Source: JAKLKS01 sp964370855 (GTDB taxonomy: Bacteria > Planctomycetota > JAJSAM01 > JAKLKS01). From it: a stretch of 39,461 nucleotides of DNA. The stretch lies in assembly GCA_964370855.1 (NCBI GenBank), contig CAYJMF010000034.1, positions 1-39,461 on the forward strand. Reading direction: 5' to 3'. Shown here one piece after another: positions 30,973 to 39,381 of the stretch. Within the stretch, counting starts at the first letter, position 1; every line of letters begins with the position of its first letter. Below the pieces are notes generated by a model that ran no database searches, had not been told where the DNA came from, and saw only the letters and a list, made by a program, of their open reading frames with translations. A program made the position numbers and the translations under genes.

Positions 30973-32118
30973 CTACGGGGCCGTCGTCGGCACCGTCCCG
31001 GCCAGGATCGTCGTGATCCCGGAGCCGCCGCGCACCTCGACCGCCATGCCGGAGAGTTCCGCCAGCGTCGCGCCGAAGGGCATCGCGCCGCCGTGCTTCG
31101 TGTCCTGCTTGTAGTGGAGTCCGCCGTTGCGCTTCGTCGTGAAGGTGTCGAACTGCACGAGTTCCGTCCCGGGCGTCGCCGGGTCGTCGGCCCAGAGGGT
31201 GTAGTCCGTCGACCCCTGCAGCCGGCGCGACTTGACCCGGAACCAGGACCGCTCCGCCCGGGCGCCGCGCGCGGGGAAGTGCTTCACGAAGATCCTCGCG
31301 GAGGCGTCGTCGTCGGCGCCGCCGTCGGGGGGGGCCATCGCGGCCTTCCCCTGGGAGGGCTTCCCGGCCCCGCCGCCGGAGCCGGCGGTCGGTGAGGTGA
31401 CGATGTTGGAGTCGAGCGCCACCTGGCCCGTGAGCGCCATCGCGTTCCCGATCATGCTCGTCCCCGTCTTCAGAGTGACGGACTGGTCCGCGACGATGTG
31501 CCCCGTGAACTCGTTGGTCGTGTCGAGGACCGCGGAGCTGCCGACCTGCCAGTACACGTTCCCCCTGTTGTAGGTCGCGCCGCGGATCACGGTGACCGAC
31601 GACCCCGGCGCGGTCGTGAGGCTGGTCCCGATCTGGAAGACGAAGACCGCGTTGGTGGTGCCCTTCGCGTCGAGGACGAGGTCGCCCGTCAGCTCCGCGG
31701 CGGCGTTGAACTTGTACACCCCGGGGGGCAGCGTCATCCCGCCGAGGTCCAGGTCGGAGAGGTTGTTGGCCGGGAGGCTCGCCATGCCGGCCAGGAAGGC
31801 GTAGGCCGTGGCCGCGTCGGCGTGGGCCTGGTCGGCCTTCGTGTCGCCCCCGACGTAGATCCCGCCGGTCACCTGCCCCGGCCCGAACCCGACGATGGAG
31901 CTCCCGGGGCTGACCCCCACGTCGCCCCTGACGAGGGTCGTCGCGCCGGTGTTGGAGACGGTCGCGCCTCCCAGGACGGCGAAACTCCCCGCCGTTCCCA
32001 GCGAAGGCCGCTCGGCCGCGGCGGCCGAGGGGACCGCCCCCGCCCACGCGAACCCGCCCGCGGCGAGAAGCCCTCCGCGGAACCAGGCCGACTCCGTGAT
32101 GCGTCCCTTTCGTGCCAT
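30973..32118 (-). CDS. Secreted DUF3494 (ice-binding-like) protein with extra C-terminal domain
   Basis: This 381-residue protein has a signal peptide (residues 1-35). A DUF3494 beta-solenoid covers about 38-245: 'LGTAGSFAVLGGATVSNTGAT', 'GDVGVSPGSSIVGFGPG' and 'VFVFQIGTSLTTAPGSSV' are typical. Members bind ice or act as adhesins. A Gly/Pro linker follows, then about 100 residues (280-381) I cannot assign, beginning ARIFVKHFPARGARAERSW. That tail is beta-rich and may be a surface anchor. The ATG at 32118 opens a basic signal start, with AAGAGAG 6 nt upstream. It is transcribed away from the chaperone pair. Ice binding itself is unproven: DUF3494 also occurs in non-cold environments. Confidence 0.8.
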   Translation of the reverse strand: MARKGRITESAWFRGGLLAAGGFAWAGAVPSAAAAERPSLGTAGSFAVLGGATVSNTGATTLVRGDVGVSPGSSIVGFGPGQVTGGIYVGGDTKADQAHADAATAYAFLAGMASLPANNLSDLDLGGMTLPPGVYKFNAAAELTGDLVLDAKGTTNAVFVFQIGTSLTTAPGSSVTVIRGATYNRGNVYWQVGSSAVLDTTNEFTGHIVADQSVTLKTGTSMIGNAMALTGQVALDSNIVTSPTAGSGGGAGKPSQGKAAMAPPDGGADDDASARIFVKHFPARGARAERSWFRVKSRRLQGSTDYTLWADDPATPGTELVQFDTFTTKRNGGLHYKQDTKHGGAMPFGATLAELSGMAVEVRGGSGITTILAGTVPTTAP

Positions 32119-32271
32119 GGCGGCTCTCTTTCCGTTCGCGCGACGACGAATCAGGACTCCGGAACCGAAACTAGGGCCCCCCCGGGATTCCCGCAATGGG
32201 GTGGAACCCGCCGGGACGGCGGATGCCTGATTGGACGGGGCCGCGCGCGCCGTGCGGTAGAACGGGTCCCG

Positions 32272-33288
32272 ATGAAGTTCCAGGACTACTACGAGCGGCT
32301 CGGCGTCCCGCGCGACGCCGACGCGGAGGCCATCAAGAAGGCCTACCGCGCCCTGGCCATGAAGTGGCACCCCGACCGCCACGGCGAGGCGGGCCGGGCG
32401 AAGGCCGAGGCGGAGTTCCGCCGGATCAGCGAGGCCTACGAGGTCCTGTCGGATCCGGAGAACCGGGGGAAGTACGACCGCTTCGGGGAGAACTGGAAGC
32501 AGGGTCAGGAGTTCCAGCCCCCTCCCGACCAGCGCACGATGACGCCGGAGGAATTCGAGGCGTCCTTCGGCGGCGGCGGCGGGTTCACCGACTTCTTCCA
32601 GTCGATGTTCGGCGGGCGGTTCCGGCGGGAGGCCGGCGACGGCCCGCGCCCCCACCCCCGGTACGGGTACCGCGGCGCCGACGTGCGCGCCGAGCTGCAC
32701 CTGCCGATCTCCGATGCGCTCGCCGGGGGCAGGCGATCCTTCGAGGTCCCGGGCCGCGCCGCCTGCCCGCGCTGCGGGGGGACCGGGGAGCTCGGGTCCC
32801 ACGTCTGCCCCGCCTGCGCCGGCGTGGGGCAGGTGGGACGGCAGAGGAGGGTGGATCTCAAGGTCCCGGGGGACGTCCGCGACGGGATGACGCTGCGCCT
32901 GAAGGGGCTCGGGGAGCCCGGCTCCGAGGGCGCCGAGACGGGGGACCTCCACCTCGTCCTCCGGCTCGACGACGATGCGGCCTTCCGCCGAAGCGGGAGC
33001 GACCTCGAGGCCCGCGCCTCCGTCGCGCCCTGGGACGCCTTCCTCGGCACCGTCGTCGACGTCCGCACCGCGCGCGGCACGGCCGCGGTGAAGATCCCCC
33101 CGGGCTCGCGCTCCCGCACCCGGCTGCGCCTGCGCGGCCACGGCCTCGCCGACGGGGCGGGAGGGCGCGGGGACCTCCACGTCGTCGTCGAGATCGATCT
33201 CCCCGCCTCCCTCTCGAAGCGGGAGGAGGAGCTCCTCCGGGAGCTCGGCCGCGCCGCCGGAAGCGCGGCGGCGGGAGGCGCGCCGTGA
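32272..33288 (+). CDS. cbpA: CbpA/DnaJ-type co-chaperone with a half zinc finger
   Basis: This 338-residue protein has a J domain (5-70) with HPD at 33-35, which stimulates DnaK ATPase. A Gly/Phe-rich region follows (about 99-120). Only two CxxC motifs come next (Cys165-Cys168 and Cys179-Cys182), one zinc site instead of the two in DnaJ; CbpA has none. Two C-terminal peptide-binding beta domains complete it (about 190-320), with 'DGMTLRLKGLG' and 'GDLHLVL'. It is therefore intermediate between DnaJ and CbpA. It overlaps the next gene by 4 bases (GTGA), as cbpA and cbpM often do. No heat-shock promoter element is visible upstream. Confidence 0.9.
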   Translation: MKFQDYYERLGVPRDADAEAIKKAYRALAMKWHPDRHGEAGRAKAEAEFRRISEAYEVLSDPENRGKYDRFGENWKQGQEFQPPPDQRTMTPEEFEASFGGGGGFTDFFQSMFGGRFRREAGDGPRPHPRYGYRGADVRAELHLPISDALAGGRRSFEVPGRAACPRCGGTGELGSHVCPACAGVGQVGRQRRVDLKVPGDVRDGMTLRLKGLGEPGSEGAETGDLHLVLRLDDDAAFRRSGSDLEARASVAPWDAFLGTVVDVRTARGTAAVKIPPGSRSRTRLRLRGHGLADGAGGRGDLHVVVEIDLPASLSKREEELLRELGRAAGSAAAGGAP

Positions 33289-33572
33289 CCGGGGATCGGA
33301 TCTACCTCGGGGGGGAGCTCTACCTCAGCCTCGAGACCGTCGCCCTGATCTACAGGGTGGACGTCGTATGGCTGCGTGAGGTCGTGGACGCGAGGCTCAT
33401 CGAGGACGGCGTCGCGTCGGAGCCCGTGCCCTGCATCGCCGCCGTGCGGCTGGACCGCGTCGCGGCCATCGTGCGCCTCCACCGGGTCCTCGGGCTCGAC
33501 CTCGAGGCGATCCGGCTCGCCCTGGAGCAGGCCCGGGCGGCGCCGCCCCCCCCTCCCGCCCCCGGGGGGTAG
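33285..33572 (+). CDS. cbpM: CbpM-like chaperone modulator
   Basis: This 95-residue MerR-like protein has a helix-turn-helix-like N-terminus (residues 8-40, LYLSLETVALIYRVDVVWLREVV), a short basic strand and a second helix pair (about 50-80, LDRVAAIVRLHRVLGLDLEAIRLAL), then a Pro tail. CbpM binds the J domain of CbpA and inhibits it. The GTG start overlaps the cbpA stop. The arrangement supports the call more than the sequence does, because the family is short and divergent. Confidence 0.8.
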   Translation: MTGDRIYLGGELYLSLETVALIYRVDVVWLREVVDARLIEDGVASEPVPCIAAVRLDRVAAIVRLHRVLGLDLEAIRLALEQARAAPPPPPAPGG

Positions 33573-33708
33573 GGATCCACCCCATGGACGGCCACGGGGA
33601 ATCCTCTATCCTCCCGTGGCGAATGAAGGTGCGTCGATGGTCGCGGTCTTCCCCTCGACGGCGGAACTTCTCCGCGGTTCGAAGGGCTGGCCGAAAATGG
33701 AGGTTCAC

Positions 33709-34326
33709 ATGAGGGTTCCCGGATTCGCCGTTCCCCGGTTTCTGGCCGCCGCCGCCCTGTTCGCCGCACTGGTCGCTTCCGGCTGCTCCACCACCTCCGG
33801 CTCCTCCGGGGACGGCGGCGAGGGGTCGGAGCCGGAATCGGACTTCGCGCGCTCCGGCGCCTACCTCGGCCTCTACGGGGTCAAGTCCTACGAGGACTTC
33901 CACACCCACAGGAACAGCGTCCACGCCGGGAACGGCGACTACGGGATCGGCGGCAAGCTCGGCTACCGGATCACGCCGAACATCGCCGTCGAGGGCATCG
34001 CCGAGAACATCAAGGGGTTCCGGATGTCCGACGGGAAGGTCGATTCCGACATGGACCTCCTCAACTTCGGCGTCATGGGGAAGTACTACTTCATGACGGA
34101 CCGGATCCAGCCCTACCTGCTCGCGGGGGCCGGGGTGGCCCGCTCCGACGTCAGCCACTTCAGCTACGACAATGACGGCGGGTTCCTCCGCGGCGGCCTC
34201 GGCGCCGACTTCTACATCACCTCGAATTTCGCGCTGTTCGGCGAGGCCAACTACAACCGGATGATGGGCGGGGTCAGCGATCTCCACCACATCGATCTCC
34301 AGTTGGGCCTCATGTTCCGGTTCTAG
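33709..34326 (+). CDS. Outer-membrane beta-barrel protein with lipobox-like signal
   Basis: This 205-residue protein has a signal with ASGC (Cys26) resembling a lipobox, followed by a Ser/Gly/Glu linker. The rest is an eight-stranded OmpA-like or OmpW-like barrel: alternating strands such as 'GIGGKLGYRITPNIAVEG', 'MGKYYFMTDRIQPYLLAGAGVA', 'RGGLGADFYITSNFALFGEANY' and a C-terminal Phe ('LGLMFRF'), the usual barrel-assembly signal. ATG 33709 is chosen because GGAGGT lies about 6 nt upstream; ATG 33697 lacks a ribosome site. It supports a Gram-negative envelope. Acylation plus a barrel is unusual, so the lipobox may be coincidental. Confidence 0.85.
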   Translation: MRVPGFAVPRFLAAAALFAALVASGCSTTSGSSGDGGEGSEPESDFARSGAYLGLYGVKSYEDFHTHRNSVHAGNGDYGIGGKLGYRITPNIAVEGIAENIKGFRMSDGKVDSDMDLLNFGVMGKYYFMTDRIQPYLLAGAGVARSDVSHFSYDNDGGFLRGGLGADFYITSNFALFGEANYNRMMGGVSDLHHIDLQLGLMFRF

Positions 34327-34490
34327 GAGCCGGCTCTTCCCGGCCGCTCCTGGCCGACTCCGGCTGCTGACGGCAGGGTCCCCGCGGCACCGCGCCGCGG
34401 GGACTTGATTCCCGGGCGCCCCGTTGCCTTCCCCGGCTCTCCCGGCGTAGGATCACCGCGGAGCGCCTCCGGCGGAAGGAGGGTGCGTCG

Positions 34491-35369
34491 ATGACGCAGA
34501 AGGTCGCCGTCGCGGTCATCCACGGCCTGGGGAAGCAGGAGCCGGACTTCGCCGACGAGGTGCGCGAGCGGCTGAAGGACCGCTTCGCCCGGGAGCTCGG
34601 CAGCCGCGGCGCGCGGAGGGACCTGTGCGTGGAGCCCGTGTACTGGGCCCCGTTCCTCCAGGGGGCCGAGGAGGTGCTCTGGCACCGGCTCTCCGACGGC
34701 GGCCCGATGGACTTCACGGGCCTGCGCCGGTTCATGGTGCATTTCGCCGCCGACGCGGTCGCCTACCAGCCTTCTCCCGGGGACCGGCGCGTCTACGACG
34801 GCATCCACGTCATCCTGGCGGAGGCGCTGGGGAAGCTGGCCGCCGCCGCCGGCCCGAAGGCCCCCCTCTGCATCGTCGCGCACAGCCTTGGCACCGTCAT
34901 CGCCAGCAACTACGTCTACGACCTCCAGGTCCACCCGACCCGCCCGATCCTCGGCGCCGAGGTCGAGGCGAAGATCGGGGACACCCCCCTCGAGCGTGGG
35001 GAGACGTTGTCCCACTTCTACACCCTCGGGAGCCCGCTGGCGCTCTGGAGCCTGCGATTCCCGAAGAGCGGGACCGGCCCCCGGTTCGGGCTCCCGATCC
35101 GCGTCCCCGCGCCGGGCCTCCACGGCCATTGGCCGGGGCTCCGGGGCGAGTGGGTGAACTACTACGACAGGGACGACGTCATCGGCTACCCGCTCAAGAC
35201 GCTGAACGAGGCCTACGGCTCCGCCGTGACCCGGGACGTGGCGGTGAGCGTGGGCAGCCTCCTCACGGGCTGGAACCCCCTCTCCCACAACGGCTACTGG
35301 TCCGACGGGGACGTGGCGGCCCCCATCGCCTCGTCCCTCGCGGCCACCTGGAACGCGGTGAACCCGTAA
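34491..35369 (+). CDS. Alpha/beta-hydrolase-fold serine hydrolase
   Basis: This 292-residue cytoplasmic protein begins with a strand leading to IHGLG (His11-Gly14), the oxyanion-hole loop. The nucleophile elbow is VAHSLGT (Ser132), with Ala in place of the first Gly of GxSxG. Probable acid and base are Asp in NYYDRDDVIG (about 226-229) and His in LSHNGYW (about 268). There is no signal peptide. Lipase, esterase and regulatory roles are all possible; the substrate cannot be told. GGAGGG lies 7 nt before ATG 34491. Its TAA stop lies inside the left arm of the long palindrome that follows. Confidence 0.78.
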   Translation: MTQKVAVAVIHGLGKQEPDFADEVRERLKDRFARELGSRGARRDLCVEPVYWAPFLQGAEEVLWHRLSDGGPMDFTGLRRFMVHFAADAVAYQPSPGDRRVYDGIHVILAEALGKLAAAAGPKAPLCIVAHSLGTVIASNYVYDLQVHPTRPILGAEVEAKIGDTPLERGETLSHFYTLGSPLALWSLRFPKSGTGPRFGLPIRVPAPGLHGHWPGLRGEWVNYYDRDDVIGYPLKTLNEAYGSAVTRDVAVSVGSLLTGWNPLSHNGYWSDGDVAAPIASSLAATWNAVNP

Positions 35370-35491
35370 CCGCCATACTGAACCCGACCCAGATTGGCGG
35401 CGGGGGCGGGGGCGAACCACCATGGTCCGGGAGGAAGGGTTCCGCCCCCGCCCCCGCCGCCAATCTGGGTCGGGTTCAGTATGGCGGTTAC
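35366..35491. repeat. 126-bp palindrome with 49-bp perfect arms built from an inverted 31-nt unit
   Basis: The arms 35366-35414 and 35443-35491 are perfectly complementary over 49 bp; a one-base bulge and four more pairs follow inward. Each arm contains a 31-nt unit (35370-35400, inverted at 35457-35487) that starts CCGCCA and ends TGGCGG and so can fold on itself. The same unit recurs, with two changes, at 39382-39412 just after another stop codon. The element begins at the hydrolase stop codon and ends 9 bp before the next start. It may be a REP-like or miniature mobile element, or a terminator. There is no T tract. Confidence 0.9.
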
Positions 35492-35500
35492 GCTCCCTCC

Positions 35501-36211
35501 ATGACCGCCGAGGAGATCGCAGACGTCCTGCACGGGAGCCCCGCCTTCTCCGCCGTCCCCAGGGCGACGCTCCTCCGCATCGCCGGGGGCTCGCGCATCG
35601 CCTCCTTCCGGAAGGGGGAGGCGCTCCTCGTCGAGGGGGAGCCGGTGCGGGGGTTCTTCCTCGTGAGGAGCGGCGGCGTGCGCGTCTTCCGCGTCGGGCC
35701 CGACGGGAAGGAGCAGCTCCTCCAGCGCCTCCGCCCCGGCCAGTCCTTCGCCGAGGCGGCCCTCCTCACCATGCGCCGCTACCCCGCCGGGGCCGAGGCC
35801 GTGGAGACCCCGACGGAGGTCCTGGAGATCGGCGGCGAGACCTTCCTGCGGGTCTTCGAGGAGGACCGGGCCCTGGCCCGGGCCATGGTGGCCTCCCTCT
35901 CCACGTGGCTGCTCCGCCTCGTCGGGCGCGTCGAGGACCTCACCGTCATGAGCGCCGGGGCCCGCCTCGCCCGCTACCTCCTCGACCTGCCGGCGCGGGG
36001 GGAGGGCCGGCGGACCGCCGTGGACCTCCCCGTCCCGAAGAAGGAGCTGGCCGCCCACCTCGGCATCACGCCGGAGACCCTCTCCCGGCTCCTCCGGAAG
36101 TGGAAGGACCGGGGGCTCCTCGAGGCCGCCGGTTCGAAGCGCCTCGTCCTCAGGGACGCCGACACGCTGCTCGCCATCGCCGGGGATCCCTCCCCCGCCG
36201 CGGGGCTGTAG
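35501..36211 (+). CDS. Crp/Fnr-family regulator (DNR-like)
   Basis: This 236-residue protein has a cyclic-nucleotide-binding-type sensor domain (about 12-120, SFRKGEALLVEGEPVRGFFLVRSGGVRVF), a long dimer helix (about 122-148) and a C-terminal winged helix with 'KKELAAHLGITPETLSRLLRKW' (180-201). The E-x-L-S-R pattern in the recognition helix matches FNR/DNR-type specificity for TTGAT-N4-ATCAA. There are no cysteines to hold a 4Fe-4S cluster, so it is not an oxygen-sensing FNR but fits the NO-sensing DNR group, which may bind heme. It lies directly upstream of the nitric oxide reductase gene and its FNR-type box. ATG 35501 follows the palindrome by 9 bases, with no visible ribosome site. Confidence 0.88.
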   Translation: MTAEEIADVLHGSPAFSAVPRATLLRIAGGSRIASFRKGEALLVEGEPVRGFFLVRSGGVRVFRVGPDGKEQLLQRLRPGQSFAEAALLTMRRYPAGAEAVETPTEVLEIGGETFLRVFEEDRALARAMVASLSTWLLRLVGRVEDLTVMSAGARLARYLLDLPARGEGRRTAVDLPVPKKELAAHLGITPETLSRLLRKWKDRGLLEAAGSKRLVLRDADTLLAIAGDPSPAAGL

Positions 36212-36237
36212 CCCGCCTCCAGCGGTCACGGGGCAAT

Positions 36238-36271
36238 CCTGAACCGGGATTCAGGAATTGATCCGGGTCAA
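36238..36271 (+). promoter_or_regulatory. FNR/DNR-type box and neighbouring dyad upstream of norB
   Basis: TTGAT-CCGG-GTCAA (36258-36271) matches the FNR consensus TTGAT-N4-ATCAA at 9 of 10 fixed positions. Just before it, CCTGAA (36238-36243) and TTCAGG (36250-36255) form a second dyad. The box is centred about 91 bp before the norB start, suitable for class II activation with a leader of about 50 nt. The adjacent Crp/Fnr gene is the likely binder. Confidence 0.75.
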
Positions 36272-36355
36272 GGAACCCGCCACCCCCTTTCGCGAGACTC
36301 CTCCTCCGACGGGCGCCGTCCCGGCCCGCGGACAACGAAAGGAAGGGAAGGAACC

Positions 36356-38686
36356 ATGCGAGCCCCGAAGGGACTCACGCTCGGGAAGGTGCTCGTGGCG
36401 ACCGTGGTGGCGGGCTTCTCCGTCCTCCTCCTCGGCGGCTACGGGATCTTCCGCGGCCGGGCACCGGTGCCCGGCGAGGTGCGGACCGCCGGCGGCGCGG
36501 TGCTGTTCACCGCCGCCGACATCCGCGGCGGCCAGGCCATCTACCAGAAGCACGGGCTCATGGACTGGGGCTCCGTGCTCGGCCACGGGACCTACTTCGG
36601 GCCCGACTTCACGGCCGAGATCCTCCACCGGCGGGTGCTGCTCCTGCGGGACGCGGGGGCGCGGGAGAGGGGCGCGGCGGACTACGCGGCCCTCGACGAG
36701 GGGGGGAAGGCGGCGGTGGCGGCGGCGGTGAAGGCCGCCGTCAAGGCCAACGGCTACGATCCCGCGGCGGACGCGCTCGTCGTCTCCGAAGACGAGGCCG
36801 CGGCCTTCGAGACCATCGCCGCCGAGACGAAGGCGCGGTTCGAGAAGGGGGAGCCGCTCCGCGGCCTCCCCGCGAGGACCCTCAAGTCCGACACCTCCGG
36901 AGGCGGAGACGCCTGGATCCCCGCGGGGGACCCGGCCCGGCCCCTGGCCGCCTTCTTCTGGTGGACCTCCTGGATCGCCGGGGCCGAGCGCCCCGAGGGC
37001 GGCACCACCTACACCAACAACTGGCCCTTCGACCCCGACGCGGGCAACGTCGCCTCCTCCGGCGCCATGCTCTGGAGCGGCGTCTCCGTGGCGGGCCTCC
37101 TCCTGCTCCTCCCCCTGGTGCTCCTCTTCTGGCACCGCGGAAAGGTACAGATGGAGGACGCCTACGAGCCGGGGAGGTTCCCCGACTTCGACCTGCGCTG
37201 GCTGCCCGTGTTCCCGAGCCAGCGCAAGGCCATCAAGTTCTTCGTCGCCGCGGCGGGGCTCTTCCTCCTGCAGACGCTGCTCGGGGGCTACATGGCCCAC
37301 TCCTACGTGGAGGGGACCTCCTTCTACGGACTGGACCTCGGGTCGGTCCTCCCCTTCTGCGTGGCCAAGACCTGGCACCTGCAGCTCGCGGTGTTCTGGA
37401 TCGCGGCGGCATGGATGGGGCTCGGGATCTACGTGGCGCCGCTCGTCGGCGGGCGCGACCCGAAGGGGCAGGGGCTCCTCGTGGACGTGCTCTTCTGGGC
37501 GGTGGTGGCGGTGGTGCTCGGCTCCATGGCCGGCGAGTGGCTCGGCGTGCAGGGGATGCTCGGCACCTGGTGGTGGTGGCTCGGCCACTCGGGCTGGGAG
37601 ATCGTGGAGCTCGGGAAGCTCTGGCAGATCGCGCTGGCCGCGGGCTTCGCCCTCTGGATCGTCATCCTCGTGCGGGCGCTGCGCGACGCGCTCCGGGAGG
37701 AGAAGGACCGGGGCGGGCTGGTGCACCTCTTCGTGACGACGGCCGTCGCCATCCCGGCGCTCTTCGGCGCCGCCTTCCTCATCACGCCGGGGACCCACCT
37801 CACCATGGCCGACTACTGGCGCTGGTGGATCATCCACCTCTGGGTGGAGGGGATGTTCGAGGTGTTCACGGTGGTCGCCCTCGGGCTCATGCTCGTGCAG
37901 ATGAAGCTCGTGACCCCCTCCTCCACGGCGCGGGCCCTCAAGTTCCAGCTCATCATCCTGCTCGGCAGCGGCATCATCGGGACGGGGCACCACTACTACT
38001 GGATCGGCGCCACGGAGATGTGGATCGCCCTCGGCAGCGTCTTCAGCGCGCTGGAGGTCATCCCGCTCACGCTGCTCGCCATCGAGGCGGTGGAGCAGTG
38101 GGTGGTCATCCGGCGCGGCGGGGCGCGGTTCCCCTACAAGCACACCTTCATGTTCCTCGCGGCGGTGGCGGCCTGGAACCTCTTCGGCGCCGGGGTGCTC
38201 GGCTTCCTCATCAACCTCCCCGCGGTCTCCTATTACGAGCACGGATCCTTTCTCACGGCCAACCACGGGCACGGGGCCCTCATGGGGGTGTTCGGGATGA
38301 TGGCCATCGCTCTGGCCCTCTACTGCGCGCGCAACACGACGCGGGAGGACGCGTGGTCGGACCGGCTGTTCACGCTCTCCTTCTGGGGGCTCAACGCGGG
38401 CCTGCTGGGGATGATCGTCCTCACGCTGACCCCGGTCGGGGTGATGCAGCTCGTGGAGGCGGCGGAGAACGGGTTCTGGTCGGCCCGGTCCCTGGAGTTC
38501 TACCGGCAGGCTTCGGTGCAGAGGCTGCTGTGGCTGCGCATCCTCCCCGACGCGGTGTTCATCGGGCTCGGGGTGGTGCCGCTGTGCATCGGGCTCGTGC
38601 GGGCGTGGAGGAACATGCGGCCGGCGACGCCCATCGAGGTCGTTCCCGCGGCGGTCCGCAGGGCGGACGCCGCGCTGGCAGGGTGA
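36356..38686 (+). CDS. norB: Quinol-dependent nitric oxide reductase (qNOR)
   Basis: This 776-residue heme-copper oxidase superfamily protein reduces 2 NO to N2O with quinol as donor. An N-terminal extension of about 220 residues, with one membrane helix and a periplasmic domain, replaces the separate NorC subunit, and marks the quinol type. About twelve further helices follow. Metal ligands are visible: His341 in KTWHLQ (heme b), His494 in IIHLWVEGMFEVF (FeB, with Glu498 and Glu502), His545-His546 in GTGHHYYW (FeB), and His637 and His639 in ANHGHGALMG (hemes b3 and b). AAGGAA precedes ATG 36356. It follows an FNR-type box and leads into a hemerythrin gene, so detoxification or denitrification of NO is likely. 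Confidence 0.95.
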   Translation: MRAPKGLTLGKVLVATVVAGFSVLLLGGYGIFRGRAPVPGEVRTAGGAVLFTAADIRGGQAIYQKHGLMDWGSVLGHGTYFGPDFTAEILHRRVLLLRDAGARERGAADYAALDEGGKAAVAAAVKAAVKANGYDPAADALVVSEDEAAAFETIAAETKARFEKGEPLRGLPARTLKSDTSGGGDAWIPAGDPARPLAAFFWWTSWIAGAERPEGGTTYTNNWPFDPDAGNVASSGAMLWSGVSVAGLLLLLPLVLLFWHRGKVQMEDAYEPGRFPDFDLRWLPVFPSQRKAIKFFVAAAGLFLLQTLLGGYMAHSYVEGTSFYGLDLGSVLPFCVAKTWHLQLAVFWIAAAWMGLGIYVAPLVGGRDPKGQGLLVDVLFWAVVAVVLGSMAGEWLGVQGMLGTWWWWLGHSGWEIVELGKLWQIALAAGFALWIVILVRALRDALREEKDRGGLVHLFVTTAVAIPALFGAAFLITPGTHLTMADYWRWWIIHLWVEGMFEVFTVVALGLMLVQMKLVTPSSTARALKFQLIILLGSGIIGTGHHYYWIGATEMWIALGSVFSALEVIPLTLLAIEAVEQWVVIRRGGARFPYKHTFMFLAAVAAWNLFGAGVLGFLINLPAVSYYEHGSFLTANHGHGALMGVFGMMAIALALYCARNTTREDAWSDRLFTLSFWGLNAGLLGMIVLTLTPVGVMQLVEAAENGFWSARSLEFYRQASVQRLLWLRILPDAVFIGLGVVPLCIGLVRAWRNMRPATPIEVVPAAVRRADAALAG

Positions 38687-38753
38687 CGCAGGTCGCCGAC
38701 GGGACGGGGGGAGGGTGGCATCCTTCCCCCCGGTCCCCCTACGGAGGTGCACG

Positions 38754-39377
38754 ATGAAGATCATCCCCGCGACGGAGAAGGCGGCGAGGACCCCCACCGG
38801 GATCCTCATGGAGGAGCACCGGAACATCGAGAGGGTCCTCTCCTGCCTCGAGGCGATGGCCGGGGAGTTCGAGTCCACGGGGGTCCTCGTGAAGGAGGTC
38901 GCCGGCGACGCGCTGGAGTTCCTGCGCACCTACGCCGACCGGCTCCACCACGGCAAGGAGGAGGCGGAGCTCTTCCCCGCCATGGAGCGCAGGGGCATCC
39001 CCGAGCACGCGGGTCCGACGGCGGTCATGCGGGCCGAGCACGTCGAAGGGCGGGCCCACATCGCCGGCATGGGGCGCGCCGTGGAGCGCAACGACCTCCC
39101 CGCCTTCGCGCGGGAGGCGCGCGGCTACGTGGAACTCCTCCGCGAGCACATCATGAAGGAGGACCAGGTCCTCTTCCCCATGGCCGACGGGATCGTGCCG
39201 GCGTCGGAGCAGGCCGACCTCCTGCGCATCTTCGACCGCGTCGAGGCCGTGGACCTCGGGCCGAAGACCATGGCGAGGATGCTCGCGATCCGGGACGCCC
39301 TCTGCGACCGGTACGGGGTGACGGAGGTCGTACGGAAGCCGGCGGCCGGGTGCGGGGGCTGCTGCGGCGGCCACTGA
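38754..39377 (+). CDS. Hemerythrin-domain protein with Cys-rich C-terminus
   Basis: This 207-residue protein has an HHE four-helix bundle: His22 in MEEHRNIE, His66-x3-Glu70 in LHHGKEEAELFP, His96 and His102 in AEHVEGRAHI, and His132-x3-Glu136 in LREHIMKEDQVLFP supply di-iron ligands. Such proteins bind O2 or NO, or repair iron-sulfur centres. The C-terminus GCGGCCGGH (Cys200, Cys203, Cys204, His207) is an unusual potential metal-binding tail. GGAGGT lies 6 nt before ATG 38754. It is 67 bases downstream of norB, probably one operon. The 31-nt palindromic unit begins right after its stop. Confidence 0.9.
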   Translation: MKIIPATEKAARTPTGILMEEHRNIERVLSCLEAMAGEFESTGVLVKEVAGDALEFLRTYADRLHHGKEEAELFPAMERRGIPEHAGPTAVMRAEHVEGRAHIAGMGRAVERNDLPAFAREARGYVELLREHIMKEDQVLFPMADGIVPASEQADLLRIFDRVEAVDLGPKTMARMLAIRDALCDRYGVTEVVRKPAAGCGGCCGGH

Positions 39378-39381
39378 CCGG

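Noticed and set aside
36251..38929. A frame of about 890 codons opposite norB
   Set aside because: Composition of repeated His, Asp, Glu and Arg with no fold. norB on the other strand is unambiguous.
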